Assembly (NCBI RefSeq): GCF_003234565.1
Contig: NZ_QKTU01000007.1
Location: forward strand, 106,007-170,006
Direction: 5' to 3'
DNA: 64,000 bases
Source of the DNA: Curtobacterium sp. MCBD17_013
GTDB taxonomy: Bacteria; Actinomycetota; Actinomycetes; Actinomycetales; Microbacteriaceae
The position numbers and the translations under genes are program-made. Position 1 is the stretch's first letter, and each line of letters starts with the position of its first letter. Shown here piece by piece: positions 53,725 to 63,840 of this stretch. The notes under the pieces were generated by a model. That model did no database searches. It had not been told where the DNA came from and saw only the letters and a list, made by a program, of their open reading frames with translations.

Positions 53725-54468
53725 CTACTTCTTGCCCTGAGCGGCGACCGCGGCGGCACCCGCGGCGGCGGCGTCCGGGTCGAGGTACCGGCCGGGACCG
53801 GTCGGACGCTGCTCGTCGTCGAGCTCGTACACCAGGGGGATGCCCGTCGGGATGTTGAGGCCGGCGATGTCGGTGTCCGAGATGCCGTCGAGGTGCTTGA
53901 CGAGCGCCCGGAGCGAGTTGCCGTGTGCGGTGACGAGCACCGTGCGACCCGCCGCGAGGTCGGGCACGATGTCCGACTGCCAGTACGGCAGCAGGCGGTC
54001 GATCACGAGCGCGAGCGACTCCGTCCGCGGCAGGTCGTCGCCGAGGTCCGCGTACCGCCGGTCGTGGGCCTGGGACCACTCGGCGTCGTCGGCGATGGGG
54101 GGCGGCGGGACGTCGAACGACCGACGCCACTCCATGAACTGCTCCTCGCCGTACTGCTCGAGCGTCTGCGCCTTGTCCTTGCCCTGCAGGTCGCCGTAGT
54201 GCCGCTCGTTGAGACGCCAGTTCCGCTTGACCGGCAGCCACGCGAGGTCGGCTTCGAGCAGGGCGATGTCCGCCGTCTGGATCGCCCGCGTGAGCACCGA
54301 GGTGTAGAGGACGTCGGGCACGATCCCCGACTCGGCGATGAGCTGCCCCGCACGCTTCGCCTCCTGCTCGCCGAGCTCACTGAGCCGCACGTCGACCCAA
54401 CCGGTGAAGAGGTTCTTCTGGTTCCAGTCGCTGTTGCCGTGCCGCAGGAGGACGAGTGTCGAGGTCAT
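53725..54468 (-). CDS. gpmA: 2,3-bisphosphoglycerate-dependent phosphoglycerate mutase
   Basis: A 247-residue glycolytic enzyme interconverting 3- and 2-phosphoglycerate. The phosphohistidine is in [10 protein letters not shown] near residue 9, with F-T-G-W-V-D-V and the later [11 protein letters not shown] and [11 protein letters not shown] segments. An Ala-rich C-terminal tail ends in Lys. TAGACT followed by CCGGGC and ATG forms a leaderless start identical over 15 bases to that of the 38-residue gene at 57205. Confidence 0.96.
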   Translation of the reverse strand: MTSTLVLLRHGNSDWNQKNLFTGWVDVRLSELGEQEAKRAGQLIAESGIVPDVLYTSVLTRAIQTADIALLEADLAWLPVKRNWRLNERHYGDLQGKDKAQTLEQYGEEQFMEWRRSFDVPPPPIADDAEWSQAHDRRYADLGDDLPRTESLALVIDRLLPYWQSDIVPDLAAGRTVLVTAHGNSLRALVKHLDGISDTDIAGLNIPTGIPLVYELDDEQRPTGPGRYLDPDAAAAGAAAVAAQGKK

Positions 54469-54535
54469 GCCCGGAGTCTACCGAGCGGCCCGGAGGCTCG
54501 ATCGGACGAGCCCACCCTGGCCCTACCCTGGGTGG

Positions 54536-55309
54536 ATGCCGATCGGGAACGTCACGCGCGGCACCACCGGCACGAACCGGTTGCGGCGCGTGGACCGGTG
54601 GATCGCCGCACTCCCGGTGCTGCGCCGCACGGACGATCCGCTCGTGGCCGACCTCGGCTACGGGGCGAGCCCGACGACGACGCTCGAACTCCGGGACCGC
54701 CTGGCGCGGGTCCGGCCCGACGTCGAGGTCACCGGGATCGAGATCGAGCCCGAGCGGGTCCGGGTCGCCCGGCTCGCCGAACGTGACGGAGTGACGTTCC
54801 GGCTCGGCGGGTTCGAGACACCCACGCCCCAGGGTCGTCGCCCCGCCGTCATCCGCGCGTTCAACGTGCTCCGCCAGTACGCCGAGGACGAGGTCCCGGC
54901 CGCCTGGGCGCTCATGACCGACCGACTCCAGCCTGACGGGGTCCTGGTCGAGGGCACGTGCAACGAGGTCGGCCGCGTCGCGAGCTGGATCGACGTCACG
55001 CGGGGCGGCCCGCAGACCCTCACGGTGTCGCTCCGCCTGGCCGGACTCGAGGCCCCCTCGATCGTGGCCGAACGGCTGCCGAAGGCACTCATCCACCGGA
55101 ACGTGCCCGGGGAGCGCGTGCACGACTACCTGCGGGACCTCGACCACGCGTGGGCGGTCGCCGCGCCGCTCGGGACCTACGGGCCCCGCCAGCGGTGGAT
55201 CGCCACCGTCCGGGCGATGCGCGACCGGGGCTGGCCGGTCCTCCACGGCGTCACCCGATGGCGCCTCGGCGAGGTGACCGTGCCGTGGTCAGCGGTCGCG
55301 CCGGCGTGA
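54536..55309 (+). CDS. SAM-dependent methyltransferase
   Basis: A 257-residue class I methyltransferase. The SAM motif I region is V-A-D-L-G-Y-G-A-S-P-T-T-T near residue 41, followed by the acidic motif II position in T-G-I-E-I-E-P-E-R near residue 67. The later R-A-F-N-V-L-R-Q-Y segment fits motif IV. Target unknown. TACCCT ends six bases before the ATG, suggesting a leaderless transcript. It is divergent from gpmA. Confidence 0.85.
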   Translation: MPIGNVTRGTTGTNRLRRVDRWIAALPVLRRTDDPLVADLGYGASPTTTLELRDRLARVRPDVEVTGIEIEPERVRVARLAERDGVTFRLGGFETPTPQGRRPAVIRAFNVLRQYAEDEVPAAWALMTDRLQPDGVLVEGTCNEVGRVASWIDVTRGGPQTLTVSLRLAGLEAPSIVAERLPKALIHRNVPGERVHDYLRDLDHAWAVAAPLGTYGPRQRWIATVRAMRDRGWPVLHGVTRWRLGEVTVPWSAVAPA

Positions 55310-55360
55310 GCGCGGCCGGATCAGCGCGCCGCCGCCGGACCGACGTCGGCGGCACAGGGG

Positions 55361-56485
55361 TCAGGAGGTCGGGCGACGGACCGCGCCGAGGCGCGGCATC
55401 CGGGGCACGTCCGCCGTCGCCCCCGCGCTCGGCGGGACGATCACCTGCTGCGCGGCCGTGACCACGGTGTCCTCGGCGTCCGTGACGAGGACCGCGGTCG
55501 GGTCGACCGTGCGCTTGACCACCGCGAGCGCGATCGGACCGAGCTCGTGGTGCGTCGCCACCGCGGTGACCCTGCCGACCTCGGCGTCGTCGGACTGCGC
55601 CCGGACCACGGCGCCCGGCGTGGGCAGGACCCCCTGGGAGCCGTCGAGGTGCAGGAGCACGAGGCGGCGCGGCGGATGCCCGAGGTTGTGCACCTTCGCG
55701 ACGGTCTCCTGCCCGCGGTAGCACCCCTTGTCGAGGTGGACGGCGGAACGCATCCAGTCGAGCTCGTGCGGGATCGTGCGCTCGTCGGCGTCCGCGAGAC
55801 GCGGGCGCCACGCTGCGATGCGCAGGGCCTCCAGGGCGAGCGTGCCCGCGACGGGCACGTCGGACGCGGCGAGCGCGGCGGCGTCCGCGGGCGTGAGCAC
55901 GGCGAGACGGAGCGACCAGTCCCGGCCCGGGTGGTCGGACGGGTCGGCGTAGCTCCAGCCACCGACGGCGATCGCGGCCCAGGGGTCCGTCCAGGTGACG
56001 ACGGGGGCGAACGCGGCCAGGGGCGCGTCCGCGAAGGCGCCGACGACCCGGTGCTCGGCCGACCGGTCGGCCACGTCGACGCGGAGCATGAACCGCATCG
56101 ACGTCAGCCACGCCGCGAGTGGTGCGGCGTCGCCGGGGTCGGTCACGAGCCAGGTGGTCGTGCCGTCGTCGACGACGCGCGCCGCGTGCTCGAGTCGTCC
56201 GGAGGCATCGAGCACGAGGGTCTCGGTCGGGACGCCCGGAGCGAGGCCGAGCAACAGCTGCGTCGTCATCGAGTTGAGCCACGACAGCCGGTCCGGGCCG
56301 GTCACCGTGACGACGCCGTACGTGCCGAGGTCGACCACGGCGCGGCCCCGCTCGAGCAGACGCTGTTCGCCGAGCGGGTTGCCGTAGTGCGCCGCGACAC
56401 CCGCGCCGTCGGCGACGTACCCGTCCCGCGTCGCGAAGGGGGTGCCCTCCCGGTCCGGCGAGGTGGTGCCGTCGGCGTTCGACAT
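55361..56485 (-). CDS. YgfZ/GcvT-like folate-binding protein
   Basis: A 374-residue protein with a GcvT-type fold. The family signature K-G-C-Y-R-G-Q-E-T-V-A-K is present near residue 250, with its conserved Cys. YgfZ proteins bind tetrahydrofolate and help assemble or maintain iron-sulphur proteins. The ATG lies two bases after the nitrobindin stop, so the two are co-transcribed, an arrangement common in actinobacteria. Confidence 0.9.
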   Translation of the reverse strand: MSNADGTTSPDREGTPFATRDGYVADGAGVAAHYGNPLGEQRLLERGRAVVDLGTYGVVTVTGPDRLSWLNSMTTQLLLGLAPGVPTETLVLDASGRLEHAARVVDDGTTTWLVTDPGDAAPLAAWLTSMRFMLRVDVADRSAEHRVVGAFADAPLAAFAPVVTWTDPWAAIAVGGWSYADPSDHPGRDWSLRLAVLTPADAAALAASDVPVAGTLALEALRIAAWRPRLADADERTIPHELDWMRSAVHLDKGCYRGQETVAKVHNLGHPPRRLVLLHLDGSQGVLPTPGAVVRAQSDDAEVGRVTAVATHHELGPIALAVVKRTVDPTAVLVTDAEDTVVTAAQQVIVPPSAGATADVPRMPRLGAVRRPTS

Positions 56486-56487
56486 GG

Positions 56488-57084
56488 TCACTCGACCCGG
56501 GCGAGCTGCCCGGAGGCGTGCGAGGTGAGTTCCTGCCCGAGCGCCGCGATGTCCCACGCCCAGAACAGCTTGCCCTCGACGAGGCCGTACATGCGCGTCG
56601 CCGCGGAGTACTCCTTGGCGTTCGAGGAGCGCATCACGGCATCGGTCGACAGATCGATCCGGGGCCCGTGGATGCGCCCGACGTAGAGCTCGTTGACGCC
56701 GGTCGGGTGGATGATCGAGGCCTCGATGTCGAAGCCGTCGTCGTTGTTGCGGAGCGCCTCGACGCTCCGGGCCGTGGTGAACGGCATTGCGCCTTCGCCG
56801 AGGAGCATGGCGGGACCGCGGTCCCCCGGCTCGGACGGACGGTCGAGCCGCCAGTACCCCATCTCGGCGGTGAGTGGCGTCTGCCGTTCGTCGAGGAGCC
56901 AGGCGGACGACGAGTAGTTGAGGTAGGGCAGGCCGTCGTGGCTGAAGCTGACCCGCTGGCCGAACTCGTGCTCACGGACGTCGTCGCCCACGGGGTAGTG
57001 CACGACGCCCGTGCCTTCCCACACACCGATGAGCCAGGACAGTGGGACGAGCTCGGCCGGGAGGTTCGATGGGATGTCGATCAT
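56488..57084 (-). CDS. Nitrobindin-type heme-binding protein (FABP-like)
   Basis: A 198-residue beta-barrel protein. The family start L-S-W-L-I-G-V-W-E-G-T-G-V-V contains the G-x-W-x-G-x-G motif, and the distal region A-L-G-Q-E-L-T-S-H-A-S-G-Q-L holds the conserved His that ligates heme in nitrobindins. Related proteins bind nitric oxide or isomerise peroxynitrite. It starts four bases after the 38-residue membrane gene and precedes the YgfZ-like gene, so three genes form one unit. Confidence 0.9.
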   Translation of the reverse strand: MIDIPSNLPAELVPLSWLIGVWEGTGVVHYPVGDDVREHEFGQRVSFSHDGLPYLNYSSSAWLLDERQTPLTAEMGYWRLDRPSEPGDRGPAMLLGEGAMPFTTARSVEALRNNDDGFDIEASIIHPTGVNELYVGRIHGPRIDLSTDAVMRSSNAKEYSAATRMYGLVEGKLFWAWDIAALGQELTSHASGQLARVE

Positions 57085-57088
57085 CGGG

Positions 57089-57205
57089 TCAGCGCTGACC
57101 CTTGAAGAGCTTGACGAGCACGACGACCGATGTGAACGCGATGGCGAGCGACGCGAGCCCGAGGAGACCCACGTAGAAGAGCTCGAGCGGGAGCAGCGAA
57201 TCCAT
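57089..57205 (-). CDS. 38-residue single-helix membrane peptide
   Basis: A short gene encoding [18 protein letters not shown] followed by a hydrophobic stretch and V-K-L-F-K-G-Q-R: one membrane helix with a basic cytoplasmic end. The start is supported by a TAGACT box six bases upstream (a 15-base match to the gpmA start region) and the stop lies four bases before the nitrobindin ATG. Codons are GC-rich at position three like neighbouring genes. Function unknown. Confidence 0.65.
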   Translation of the reverse strand: MDSLLPLELFYVGLLGLASLAIAFTSVVVLVKLFKGQR

Positions 57206-57331
57206 GCCCGGAGTCTACGCGGCGGCCCTGACGCTCCCGCGTCCGGCGCGGACGGCGAGCCGCAGGCCGGGCGATCCGTCAGGCCGTCGGCCCCGTCCGG
57301 CCGGTGGCGCCCGTGCTGCCCGTCGCGCCCG

Positions 57332-57607
57332 TCACGCTCGGACGAGCAGCAGGACGGTCCCGACGAGCACCACGACGAACGCCCCGGACGACGCCGCACT
57401 GATGCGGAGCACGAGTCCGTCCTTGGTCTGGGTCGCGAGCTGGAGCACGAAGCCGACGAGCACGCTGCCCACGAGCACGAGGAGCATCCAGGCGAAGGGG
57501 TCCTCGTGCGCGAGCAGCAGGACGAGGACGGCCCCGACCACGGCGAGCACCCACACCGGGACGACCGACAGGGTGGTCATGCGGCTCGTCCGTGTCGTGT
57601 CGCTCAT
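57332..57607 (-). CDS. Small three-helix membrane protein
   Basis: A 91-residue protein with three hydrophobic segments ([54 protein letters not shown]) and short charged loops. It begins [16 protein letters not shown]. It is unrecognised, probably a conserved actinobacterial membrane protein. Divergent from glnR across a (GGGACC) repeat. Confidence 0.7.
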   Translation of the reverse strand: MSDTTRTSRMTTLSVVPVWVLAVVGAVLVLLLAHEDPFAWMLLVLVGSVLVGFVLQLATQTKDGLVLRISAASSGAFVVVLVGTVLLLVRA

Positions 57608-57648
57608 CGTCACATCATCGCACCGGTGCGGGGCGTGCGGCCGGTGCC

Positions 57649-57680
57649 GGGACCGGGACCGGGACCGGGAGCGGGACCGG
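57649..57680. repeat. GGGACC hexamer repeat upstream of glnR
   Basis: About five copies of GGGACC, one varied to GGGAGC. The tract lies in the 139-base divergent region between the three-helix membrane gene and glnR, about 70 bases before the glnR start. Confidence 0.8.
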
Positions 57681-57746
57681 GCGCAGGGTCCGTCCGGGGG
57701 CGTCACTAGGATGTGGGGGACCGCCCCGACCCGTCCTGGAGGTTCC

Positions 57747-58436
57747 GTGGCCCAGCTGCTGGTGCTCACCTCGACCGCGCCCGGTGAGGTGCTGCCCGCG
57801 CTCGGTCTCCTGAGCCACCGCATCCGACATGTCCCGGCCGAGGCCTCGCAGCTGGTCAACGCGCCGTCGAGCGACCTCATGTTCGTCGACGCCCGGACGG
57901 ACCTCGTGAGCGCGAAGTCCCTCTGCAAGATCCTCTCGACCACCGGATCGACCACGCCGGTCGTGCTCGTCGTGACCGAGGGTGGACTCACCGCGGTGAA
58001 CAGCGAGTGGAGCATCGACGACGTCGTGCTCGAGACCGCCGGCCCGGCCGAGGTCGACGCCCGCATCCGCCTCGTCGTGGGTCGGGCCTCCCAGGCGCAG
58101 TCCGGGTCGAAGATCCAGGCGTCGGGCGTCGTCATCGACGAGGCGAGCTACTCGGCCAAGGTGCGCGGCCGGCCGCTCGACCTCACCTTCAAGGAGTTCG
58201 AGCTCCTCCGCTTCTTCGCGACCCACCCCTCACGGGTGTTCACGCGCGAGCAGCTGCTCAGCGAGGTCTGGGGCTACGACTACTTCGGCGGCACGCGCAC
58301 GGTCGACGTCCACGTCCGGCGCCTGCGCGCGAAGCTCGGGGACCTCGAGTCGCTCATCGGCACGGTCCGCAACGTCGGCTACCGCTTCAACGTGTACGAC
58401 GACGACGCCGACCGGTTGGCCGGCGACGGTGTCTGA
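57747..58436 (+). CDS. glnR: GlnR-type nitrogen regulator (atypical response regulator)
   Basis: A 229-residue OmpR-family protein matching Gln[10 protein letters not shown] at the N-terminus, V-L-P-A-L-G-L-L, and in the effector half [19 protein letters not shown] then [20 protein letters not shown]. The usual acidic triad of the receiver is degenerate, though Asp48 sits at the phosphoacceptor position; GlnR proteins act without a partner kinase. It controls ammonium assimilation genes. A GGAGG site precedes the GTG start. It overlaps mshD by eight bases. Confidence 0.93.
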   Translation: MAQLLVLTSTAPGEVLPALGLLSHRIRHVPAEASQLVNAPSSDLMFVDARTDLVSAKSLCKILSTTGSTTPVVLVVTEGGLTAVNSEWSIDDVVLETAGPAEVDARIRLVVGRASQAQSGSKIQASGVVIDEASYSAKVRGRPLDLTFKEFELLRFFATHPSRVFTREQLLSEVWGYDYFGGTRTVDVHVRRLRAKLGDLESLIGTVRNVGYRFNVYDDDADRLAGDGV

Positions 58437-59304
58437 CACCGCAGCGGGTGACCTCGTCCGGGCGCTCGCGGCCGAGGCCGCCGCCCACGGCGAGGCACCG
58501 CCGTTCTCCGACCAGACCCTCGTCGACGTCCGCGCCGGACGCGCCCGCGTCCTCAGCGACGACGACGGCCGCGGGGTCGCGGTGCTGCGCGACGGCGAAC
58601 TCGAACTCGCGGTCGGCCGGGAGGCCCGGGGCCGCGGCATCGGGACCGCGCTCGTCGACCGTGCGCTCGCGGTCCGACCGGCTCCGTCGCTCGCATGGGC
58701 CCACGGCGACGCACCGGCGGCGCAGGCCCTCGCGGCCCGGGCCGGGTGGCACCCCGTCCGCCGGCTGCTCCAGCTGCGCGCCCCACTCACGGAGGGAAGC
58801 GCAGGGGCCGGGACCGCACCGGCGGGCGGAGGCGAGGTCCGCGTCGCGGCCGACCCGGGCCTCCCGGCCGACCAGCACGTCGACGCGTTCCGTCCGGGCA
58901 TCGACGAGGACGCCTGGCTCGACCTCAACGCCGCCGCGTTCGCGCACCACCCGGAGCAGGGCCGGATGACGCTCGACGACCTCCGCGACCGCGAGCGCGA
59001 GCCGTGGTTCGACGGTGCCGACCTGCTCCTCCTCCGACGCGGAGACGACCCCCGGCTCGCCGGCTCCTGCTGGCTCAAGGTCGAGGACGGCATCGGTGAG
59101 TTCTACGCCGTGGCCGTGCGCCCGGACCTGCAGGGGCAGGGGATCGGCGGCGTGCTCATGCGCGCGGGGATGGCGCGTCTGCGCGGGCGGGGACTCACCG
59201 CGGCGGCGCTCTACGTCGAGGGCGACAACGTCCCGGCGCTCGCGCTCTACCGTCGCGCCGGGTTCACCGAGCACGCGGTGGACGTGCAGTACGCGGCGCC
59301 CTGA
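58429..59304 (+). CDS. mshD: Mycothiol synthase MshD
   Basis: A 291-residue protein with two GNAT domains, which acetylates the Cys amino group of Cys-GlcN-Ins in the last step of mycothiol synthesis. The N-domain has [14 protein letters not shown], and the C-domain [16 protein letters not shown] near residue 225, both acetyl-CoA loops. A T-A-P-A-G-G-G linker separates them. Mycothiol is the actinobacterial thiol redox buffer. It is translationally coupled to glnR. Confidence 0.93.
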   Translation: MSDTAAGDLVRALAAEAAAHGEAPPFSDQTLVDVRAGRARVLSDDDGRGVAVLRDGELELAVGREARGRGIGTALVDRALAVRPAPSLAWAHGDAPAAQALAARAGWHPVRRLLQLRAPLTEGSAGAGTAPAGGGEVRVAADPGLPADQHVDAFRPGIDEDAWLDLNAAAFAHHPEQGRMTLDDLRDREREPWFDGADLLLLRRGDDPRLAGSCWLKVEDGIGEFYAVAVRPDLQGQGIGGVLMRAGMARLRGRGLTAAALYVEGDNVPALALYRRAGFTEHAVDVQYAAP

Positions 59305-59324
59305 CCGACGCCTCCACGTCGTCC

Positions 59325-59346
59325 GTTCACCCTGGGTTCTCCACGA
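59325..59346 (+). promoter_or_regulatory. Candidate PHO box upstream of ppk
   Basis: Two 11-base units, GTTCACCCTGG and GTTCTCCACGA, 50 bases before the ppk ATG. Same GTTCxCC period as the boxes upstream of phoU and pstS. Confidence 0.55.
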
Positions 59347-59395
59347 GGTCGTCCTACCACCACCGCGTGGGGGACCCGGATGGCAGGATGAGTCC

Positions 59396-61561
59396 ATGGA
59401 AACCGAGCCGCAGCTGGACGGCGAATCCGTCACCCCGGATCTCGACGACTTCGACGAGATCGTCCGCGTCGAGCACGAGTCGTTGCCGACGGATCGGTAC
59501 TTCGACCGCGAGCTCAGCTGGCTCCGGTTCAACCAGCGCGTGCTCGAACTCGGCGAGGACCGCGCGGTTCCCCTGCTCGAGCGTGCGAACTTCCTCGCGA
59601 TCTTCGCCTCGAACCTCGACGAGTTCTTCATGGTGCGCATCGCGGGGCTCAAGCGCCGCATCGACACCGGCATCGCCGTGCCGACGAACGTGGGCCGCGC
59701 CCCGCTCGACGTGCTCGCCGACATCGCCCGCGACGCCCACGAGCTCCAGGACCGCCACGCGCACGCCTTCCGCGACTCGCTCAAGCCCGACCTCGACGCC
59801 GCGGGGATCCACGTCGAGAACTGGTCGGACCTGGCCGAGGCCGACCGCGTCCGGATGGACGAGTACTTCACCGACCAGATCTTCCCGGTGCTCATGCCCC
59901 TGGCGGTCGACCCGGCCCACCCGTTCCCCTACATCTCGGGGCTCTCCCTCAACCTCGCGGTGCGGGTCCGGAACCCCAAGACGGAGCGACAGGAGTTCGC
60001 CCGGCTCAAGGTGCCGCAGAACTTCCCGCGCTTCGTGCAGCTCCCGGACGACGGGTCGGGGCGGCTGCGCTTCATCCCGCTCGAGGACCTCATCGCGAAC
60101 CACCTGGACGACCTGTTCCCCGGCATGCAGGTGGTCGAGCACCACGTGTTCCGCGTCACCCGCAACGAGGACGTCGAGATCGAGGAGGACGAGGCCGAGA
60201 ACCTCCTGCAGGCGCTCGAGCGCGAGCTGCTCCGACGCCGGTTCGGGCCGCCGATCCGCCTCGAGATCACCGAGGACATGGACCCGGTGACCCTCGACCT
60301 GCTCATCCGCGAGCTCGACGTCACCGAGCAAGAGGTCTTCCGTCTGCCGTCGCCGCTGGACCTCGGCGGACTGTTCGAGATCGCCAAGATCAACCGCCCG
60401 GAGTTGCACTACCCGCGGCACGTGCCCACCACGGCGGTGCAGCTGCAGCCCGACGAGCCGAACATGAAGCCCGACCTGTTCCGTGCGATCGGACGCGAAG
60501 ACGTCCTCGTCCACCACCCGTACGAGTCCTTCTCCACGAGCGTGCAGGCGTTCCTGCAGCAGGCCGCCGCCGATCCGAACGTCCTGGCCATCAAGCAGAC
60601 GCTTTACCGGACGTCGGGTGACAGCCCCATCGTCGAGGCCCTGATCGACGCCGCGGAGGCCGGCAAGCAGGTGCTCGCACTCGTCGAGATCAAGGCCCGG
60701 TTCGACGAGCAGAACAACATCGGCTGGGCGCGCAAGCTCGAGCGTGCCGGGGTGCACGTCGTCTACGGACTCGTCGGGCTCAAGACGCACTGCAAGATCG
60801 CCCTGGTGATCCGCCAGGAGAAGAACGGACTGCGGCACTACACGCACATCGGCACGGGCAACTACAACCCGAAGACGAGCCGTATCTACGAGGACATGGG
60901 GCTGTTCACCACCGACGATCAGGTCGGCAAGGACGTCACCCGCCTGTTCAACGAGCTGTCCGGCTACGCGATCGAGAAGAAGTTCAAGCGGCTGCTCGTC
61001 GCCCCGCTCCACCTCCGCAAGGGCCTGCTCAAGCGGATCCACACCGAGACGGTGAACGCGCTCGCGGGCAAGCCCTCGGGCATCCGGATCAAGGTGAACT
61101 CGATGGTCGACGAGGAGATCATCGACGCCCTGTACCTCGCCAGCCAGGCGGGTGTCCCGATCGACATCTGGGTCCGTGGCATCTGCTCGCTCAAGCCCGC
61201 GATGGAGGGCTACAGCGAGACCATCCGCGTGCGCTCCATCGTCGGCCGGTACCTCGAGCACTCGCGGGTCTTCTCGTTCCACAACGACGGCGACCCGGCG
61301 GTCTACATCGGCAGTGCCGACATGATGCACCGCAACCTCGACCGCCGCGTCGAGGCCCTCGTCCGACTCACCGCGCCGCGGCACATCGACGAGATGGAGC
61401 GGCTGTTCGACCTCGCGATGGCCGACACCACGAGCTCGTGGCACCTCGAGTCCGACGGCGAGTGGACCCGGCACGCGGTGGACGACGACGGCGAACCCCT
61501 ACTCGACCTGCAGGACAGCCTGATGCGCCAGATCTCAGCGCGGAAGCGTTCCTCCCGATGA
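59396..61561 (+). CDS. ppk: Polyphosphate kinase
   Basis: A 721-residue PPK1, which polymerises the gamma-phosphate of ATP into inorganic polyphosphate. The N-domain start [14 protein letters not shown] is conserved. The C-terminal catalytic domain contains the phosphohistidine loop (V-G-L-K-T-H-C-K, then [11 protein letters not shown]) and the phospholipase-D-like second motif. The start is ATG 59396 because the family begins soon after. It overlaps the mutT1-like gene (ATGA), linking polyphosphate turnover to a nucleotide hydrolase. Confidence 0.95.
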   Translation: METEPQLDGESVTPDLDDFDEIVRVEHESLPTDRYFDRELSWLRFNQRVLELGEDRAVPLLERANFLAIFASNLDEFFMVRIAGLKRRIDTGIAVPTNVGRAPLDVLADIARDAHELQDRHAHAFRDSLKPDLDAAGIHVENWSDLAEADRVRMDEYFTDQIFPVLMPLAVDPAHPFPYISGLSLNLAVRVRNPKTERQEFARLKVPQNFPRFVQLPDDGSGRLRFIPLEDLIANHLDDLFPGMQVVEHHVFRVTRNEDVEIEEDEAENLLQALERELLRRRFGPPIRLEITEDMDPVTLDLLIRELDVTEQEVFRLPSPLDLGGLFEIAKINRPELHYPRHVPTTAVQLQPDEPNMKPDLFRAIGREDVLVHHPYESFSTSVQAFLQQAAADPNVLAIKQTLYRTSGDSPIVEALIDAAEAGKQVLALVEIKARFDEQNNIGWARKLERAGVHVVYGLVGLKTHCKIALVIRQEKNGLRHYTHIGTGNYNPKTSRIYEDMGLFTTDDQVGKDVTRLFNELSGYAIEKKFKRLLVAPLHLRKGLLKRIHTETVNALAGKPSGIRIKVNSMVDEEIIDALYLASQAGVPIDIWVRGICSLKPAMEGYSETIRVRSIVGRYLEHSRVFSFHNDGDPAVYIGSADMMHRNLDRRVEALVRLTAPRHIDEMERLFDLAMADTTSSWHLESDGEWTRHAVDDDGEPLLDLQDSLMRQISARKRSSR

Positions 61562-62508
61562 GCCAGACGACACCCGACGGCCTCGTGGTCGCCGCCGGTG
61601 CCGTGTGCTGGCGACGGCACGAGAGCGGCCCCCAGGTGCTCCTGATCCACCGCGAGCACCACAAGGACGTCTCGTTCCCCAAGGGCAAGGTGGACCCGGG
61701 CGAGTCGGTGCCGCATGCAGCGGTCCGCGAGATCCGTGAGGAGACGGGCTACCGCGTGCACCTCGGCGCCCCGATCGGCACGGCCGAGTACGTGCTCCCG
61801 AACGGCCGCGACAAGGTCGTCCACTACTGGGTGGCTCAGGTCAAGGACACCGAGATCGAGCGGGCCGGGGCCTTCCACCCGAACGACGAGGTCGCTGCGC
61901 TCGAGTGGGTGGACATCGACGCCGCACGGTCGATGCTCACGTACGAGCGCGACATCGCCATCCTCGACCGCTTCGCCGAACGGGCCGCCGTGGGCCAGCA
62001 CCGGACGTTCGCGATGATCGCCCTCCGGCACGGCAAGACCACGCCGCGGCACCAGTGGAGCGGACCCGACGCCACCCGGCCACTCCTGCCGGTCGGGCGG
62101 ACGCAGGCCAAGCAGGTCGCGCCGGCGATCGCCGCCTTCGGCCCGCGGAAGATCGTGAGCAGCACGGCCGCGCGATGCCTGGCGACGGTCGAGCCGCTCT
62201 CGGCGCAGACGAAGATCGGCGTCACGAGCACCGCCGACATCAGCCAGGACGCCCACGAGCACGGCAAGAGCGACGTGCCGGGGGTCGTGCGCAAGCGGCT
62301 CCGGAAGGGACGCACCACCGTGCTCTGCTCGCACGGCCCGGTGCTCCCCGACATCATCGCGCACATCGCCGCTGCGACCTCGGGCGAGGACTCGCGCTTC
62401 GACCTGCACCGGGCCGCGATGCTCTCGACCGGGGACTTCGCGGTGCTGCACATCGCCGACGACGAGCTCATCGCCGTCGAGACCCACTCGTCCGGCGTCC
62501 ACGACTGA
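61558..62508 (+). CDS. Nudix hydrolase fused to a histidine phosphatase (MutT1 type)
   Basis: A 316-residue two-domain protein. Residues 1-135 are a Nudix domain with the box G-K-V-D-P-G-E-S-V...R-E-I-R-E-E-T-G-Y. Residues 150-316 are a histidine-phosphatase domain with M-I-A-L-R-H-G-K-T. Mycobacterial MutT1 has the same order and hydrolyses 8-oxo-guanine nucleotides and diadenosine polyphosphates. The start overlaps the ppk stop (ATGA). Confidence 0.93.
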   Translation: MSQTTPDGLVVAAGAVCWRRHESGPQVLLIHREHHKDVSFPKGKVDPGESVPHAAVREIREETGYRVHLGAPIGTAEYVLPNGRDKVVHYWVAQVKDTEIERAGAFHPNDEVAALEWVDIDAARSMLTYERDIAILDRFAERAAVGQHRTFAMIALRHGKTTPRHQWSGPDATRPLLPVGRTQAKQVAPAIAAFGPRKIVSSTAARCLATVEPLSAQTKIGVTSTADISQDAHEHGKSDVPGVVRKRLRKGRTTVLCSHGPVLPDIIAHIAAATSGEDSRFDLHRAAMLSTGDFAVLHIADDELIAVETHSSGVHD

Positions 62509-62588
62509 CGCGCCTGCGGTGCCGGAGCGGGCACACACGGATCCACGTATAGCGCGCTCGGCACTGCGCCGCACGATCCCGCGATCCC

Positions 62589-62621
62589 GTTCCCCGCTCG
62601 TTCACCCGTCGTTCACCGAGC
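62589..62621 (+). promoter_or_regulatory. Candidate PHO box upstream of pstS
   Basis: Three consecutive 11-base units: GTTCCCCGCTC, GTTCACCCGTC, GTTCACCGAGC. A TACTGT -10 box follows at 62649-62654. This is the clearest PHO box in the window and sits before the expected target gene. Confidence 0.8.
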
Positions 62622-62714
62622 GGCGTCGTCCCCGTCACTTCCCTTCCTTACTGTCACTCGCAGGTCGGCCACCCACCGGCCGCCCCTGCACCTGACATCC
62701 CCGAAGGGACCCCT

Positions 62715-63836
62715 GTGAACATCAAGCGAATCGGTTCGGTCGCGGCCATCGCGATCGCCGGCGCGATCGTGCTCTCCTCCTGCGCGGCGAACGAGGGCAG
62801 CGGCAGCGGCAGCTCCGCCAGCGCCTCGTCCTCCGCCTCGACGGGCGCGGACCTCTCCAGCCTCTCCGGCACCCTGAACGGCATCGGCTCGAGCGCGCAG
62901 GGGACCGCCGAGACGACCTGGATCTCGGGCTTCCAGTCGAAGGCGTCCGGCGTGACGGTCAACTACAACCCGCAGGGCTCCGGCGCGGGCCGCTCGAGCT
63001 TCATCTCGGGTGCCGCCGACTTCGCCGGCTCCGACGCAGCACTCGCCGACACCGAGCTGTCGGGCGACTTCAAGGAGTGCAAGACCGGCACCAAGGGCAT
63101 CGACCTGCCGATCTACATCTCGCCGATCGCCATCGCCTACAAGGTCGACGGCGTCAAGAACCTCACGCTCGACGCCGAGACCGTCGCCGGCATCTTCAAG
63201 GGCACGATCACCAAGTGGAACGACCCGGCGATCGCCAAGCTCAACAAGAGCGCGTCGCTGCCGTCCGCCTCGATCAACGTGATCCACCGCTCGGACGACT
63301 CGGGCACGACGCAGAACTTCACCGAGTACCTCTCGGCGAACGCGTCGGACGTCTGGAACGCCGCCCCGAGCCAGACCTACCCGTACAAGGTCGGTGACGG
63401 CGCGCAGGGCACCTCGGGTGTCGCGAGCGCCATGGGTGGTGCGTCGAACTCGATCACCTACATCGACGACTCCGGCGCCGGCAGCCTCTCGAAGGCCAAG
63501 CTCATGGTCGGCGGCACCGCCACCAAGATCAGCGCCGACGGCGCCGCCAAGGTCGTCGCGGACTCCGACGTCGTGTCGGGCCGCGCGAAGAACGACCTGG
63601 CGATCGACATCAACCGCAAGGACACCGCGAAGGGCGCCTGGCCGCTCGTGCTCGTCTCGTACGCCATCGCGTGCCAGCAGTACAGCGACAGCAGCAAGGC
63701 CGACCTCGTCAAGGCGTACCTGAACTACGTCGCCTCGTCGGACGCCCAGCAGGCCGCCGCGCAGCAGGCCGGCTCTGCCCCGCTGTCCTCGGACCTCGCG
63801 AGCAAGGTCCAGAAGGCCGTCGCCACCATCAAGTGA
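62715..63836 (+). CDS. pstS: Phosphate-binding protein PstS
   Basis: A 373-residue periplasmic-type phosphate receptor. The signal peptide V-A-A-I-A-I-A-G-A-I-V-L-S-S-C has the lipobox L-S-S-C (Cys near residue 23), then a Ser/Gly linker. The mature fold shows the phosphate-binding patterns F-A-G-S-D-A-A-L-A and R-S-D-D-S-G-T-T-Q-N-F-T. GAAGGGA precedes the GTG start. It feeds phosphate to the PstC/PstA permease, whose gene appears to begin just after. Confidence 0.96.
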   Translation: MNIKRIGSVAAIAIAGAIVLSSCAANEGSGSGSSASASSSASTGADLSSLSGTLNGIGSSAQGTAETTWISGFQSKASGVTVNYNPQGSGAGRSSFISGAADFAGSDAALADTELSGDFKECKTGTKGIDLPIYISPIAIAYKVDGVKNLTLDAETVAGIFKGTITKWNDPAIAKLNKSASLPSASINVIHRSDDSGTTQNFTEYLSANASDVWNAAPSQTYPYKVGDGAQGTSGVASAMGGASNSITYIDDSGAGSLSKAKLMVGGTATKISADGAAKVVADSDVVSGRAKNDLAIDINRKDTAKGAWPLVLVSYAIACQQYSDSSKADLVKAYLNYVASSDAQQAAAQQAGSAPLSSDLASKVQKAVATIK

Positions 63837-63840
63837 CACC

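Noticed and set aside
58617..58632. Family A core in mshD considered as an inserted element
   Set aside because: Here it encodes the normal acetyl-CoA loop (R-E-A-R-G-R-G-I-G) of a GNAT domain, so the match may be forced by protein function.
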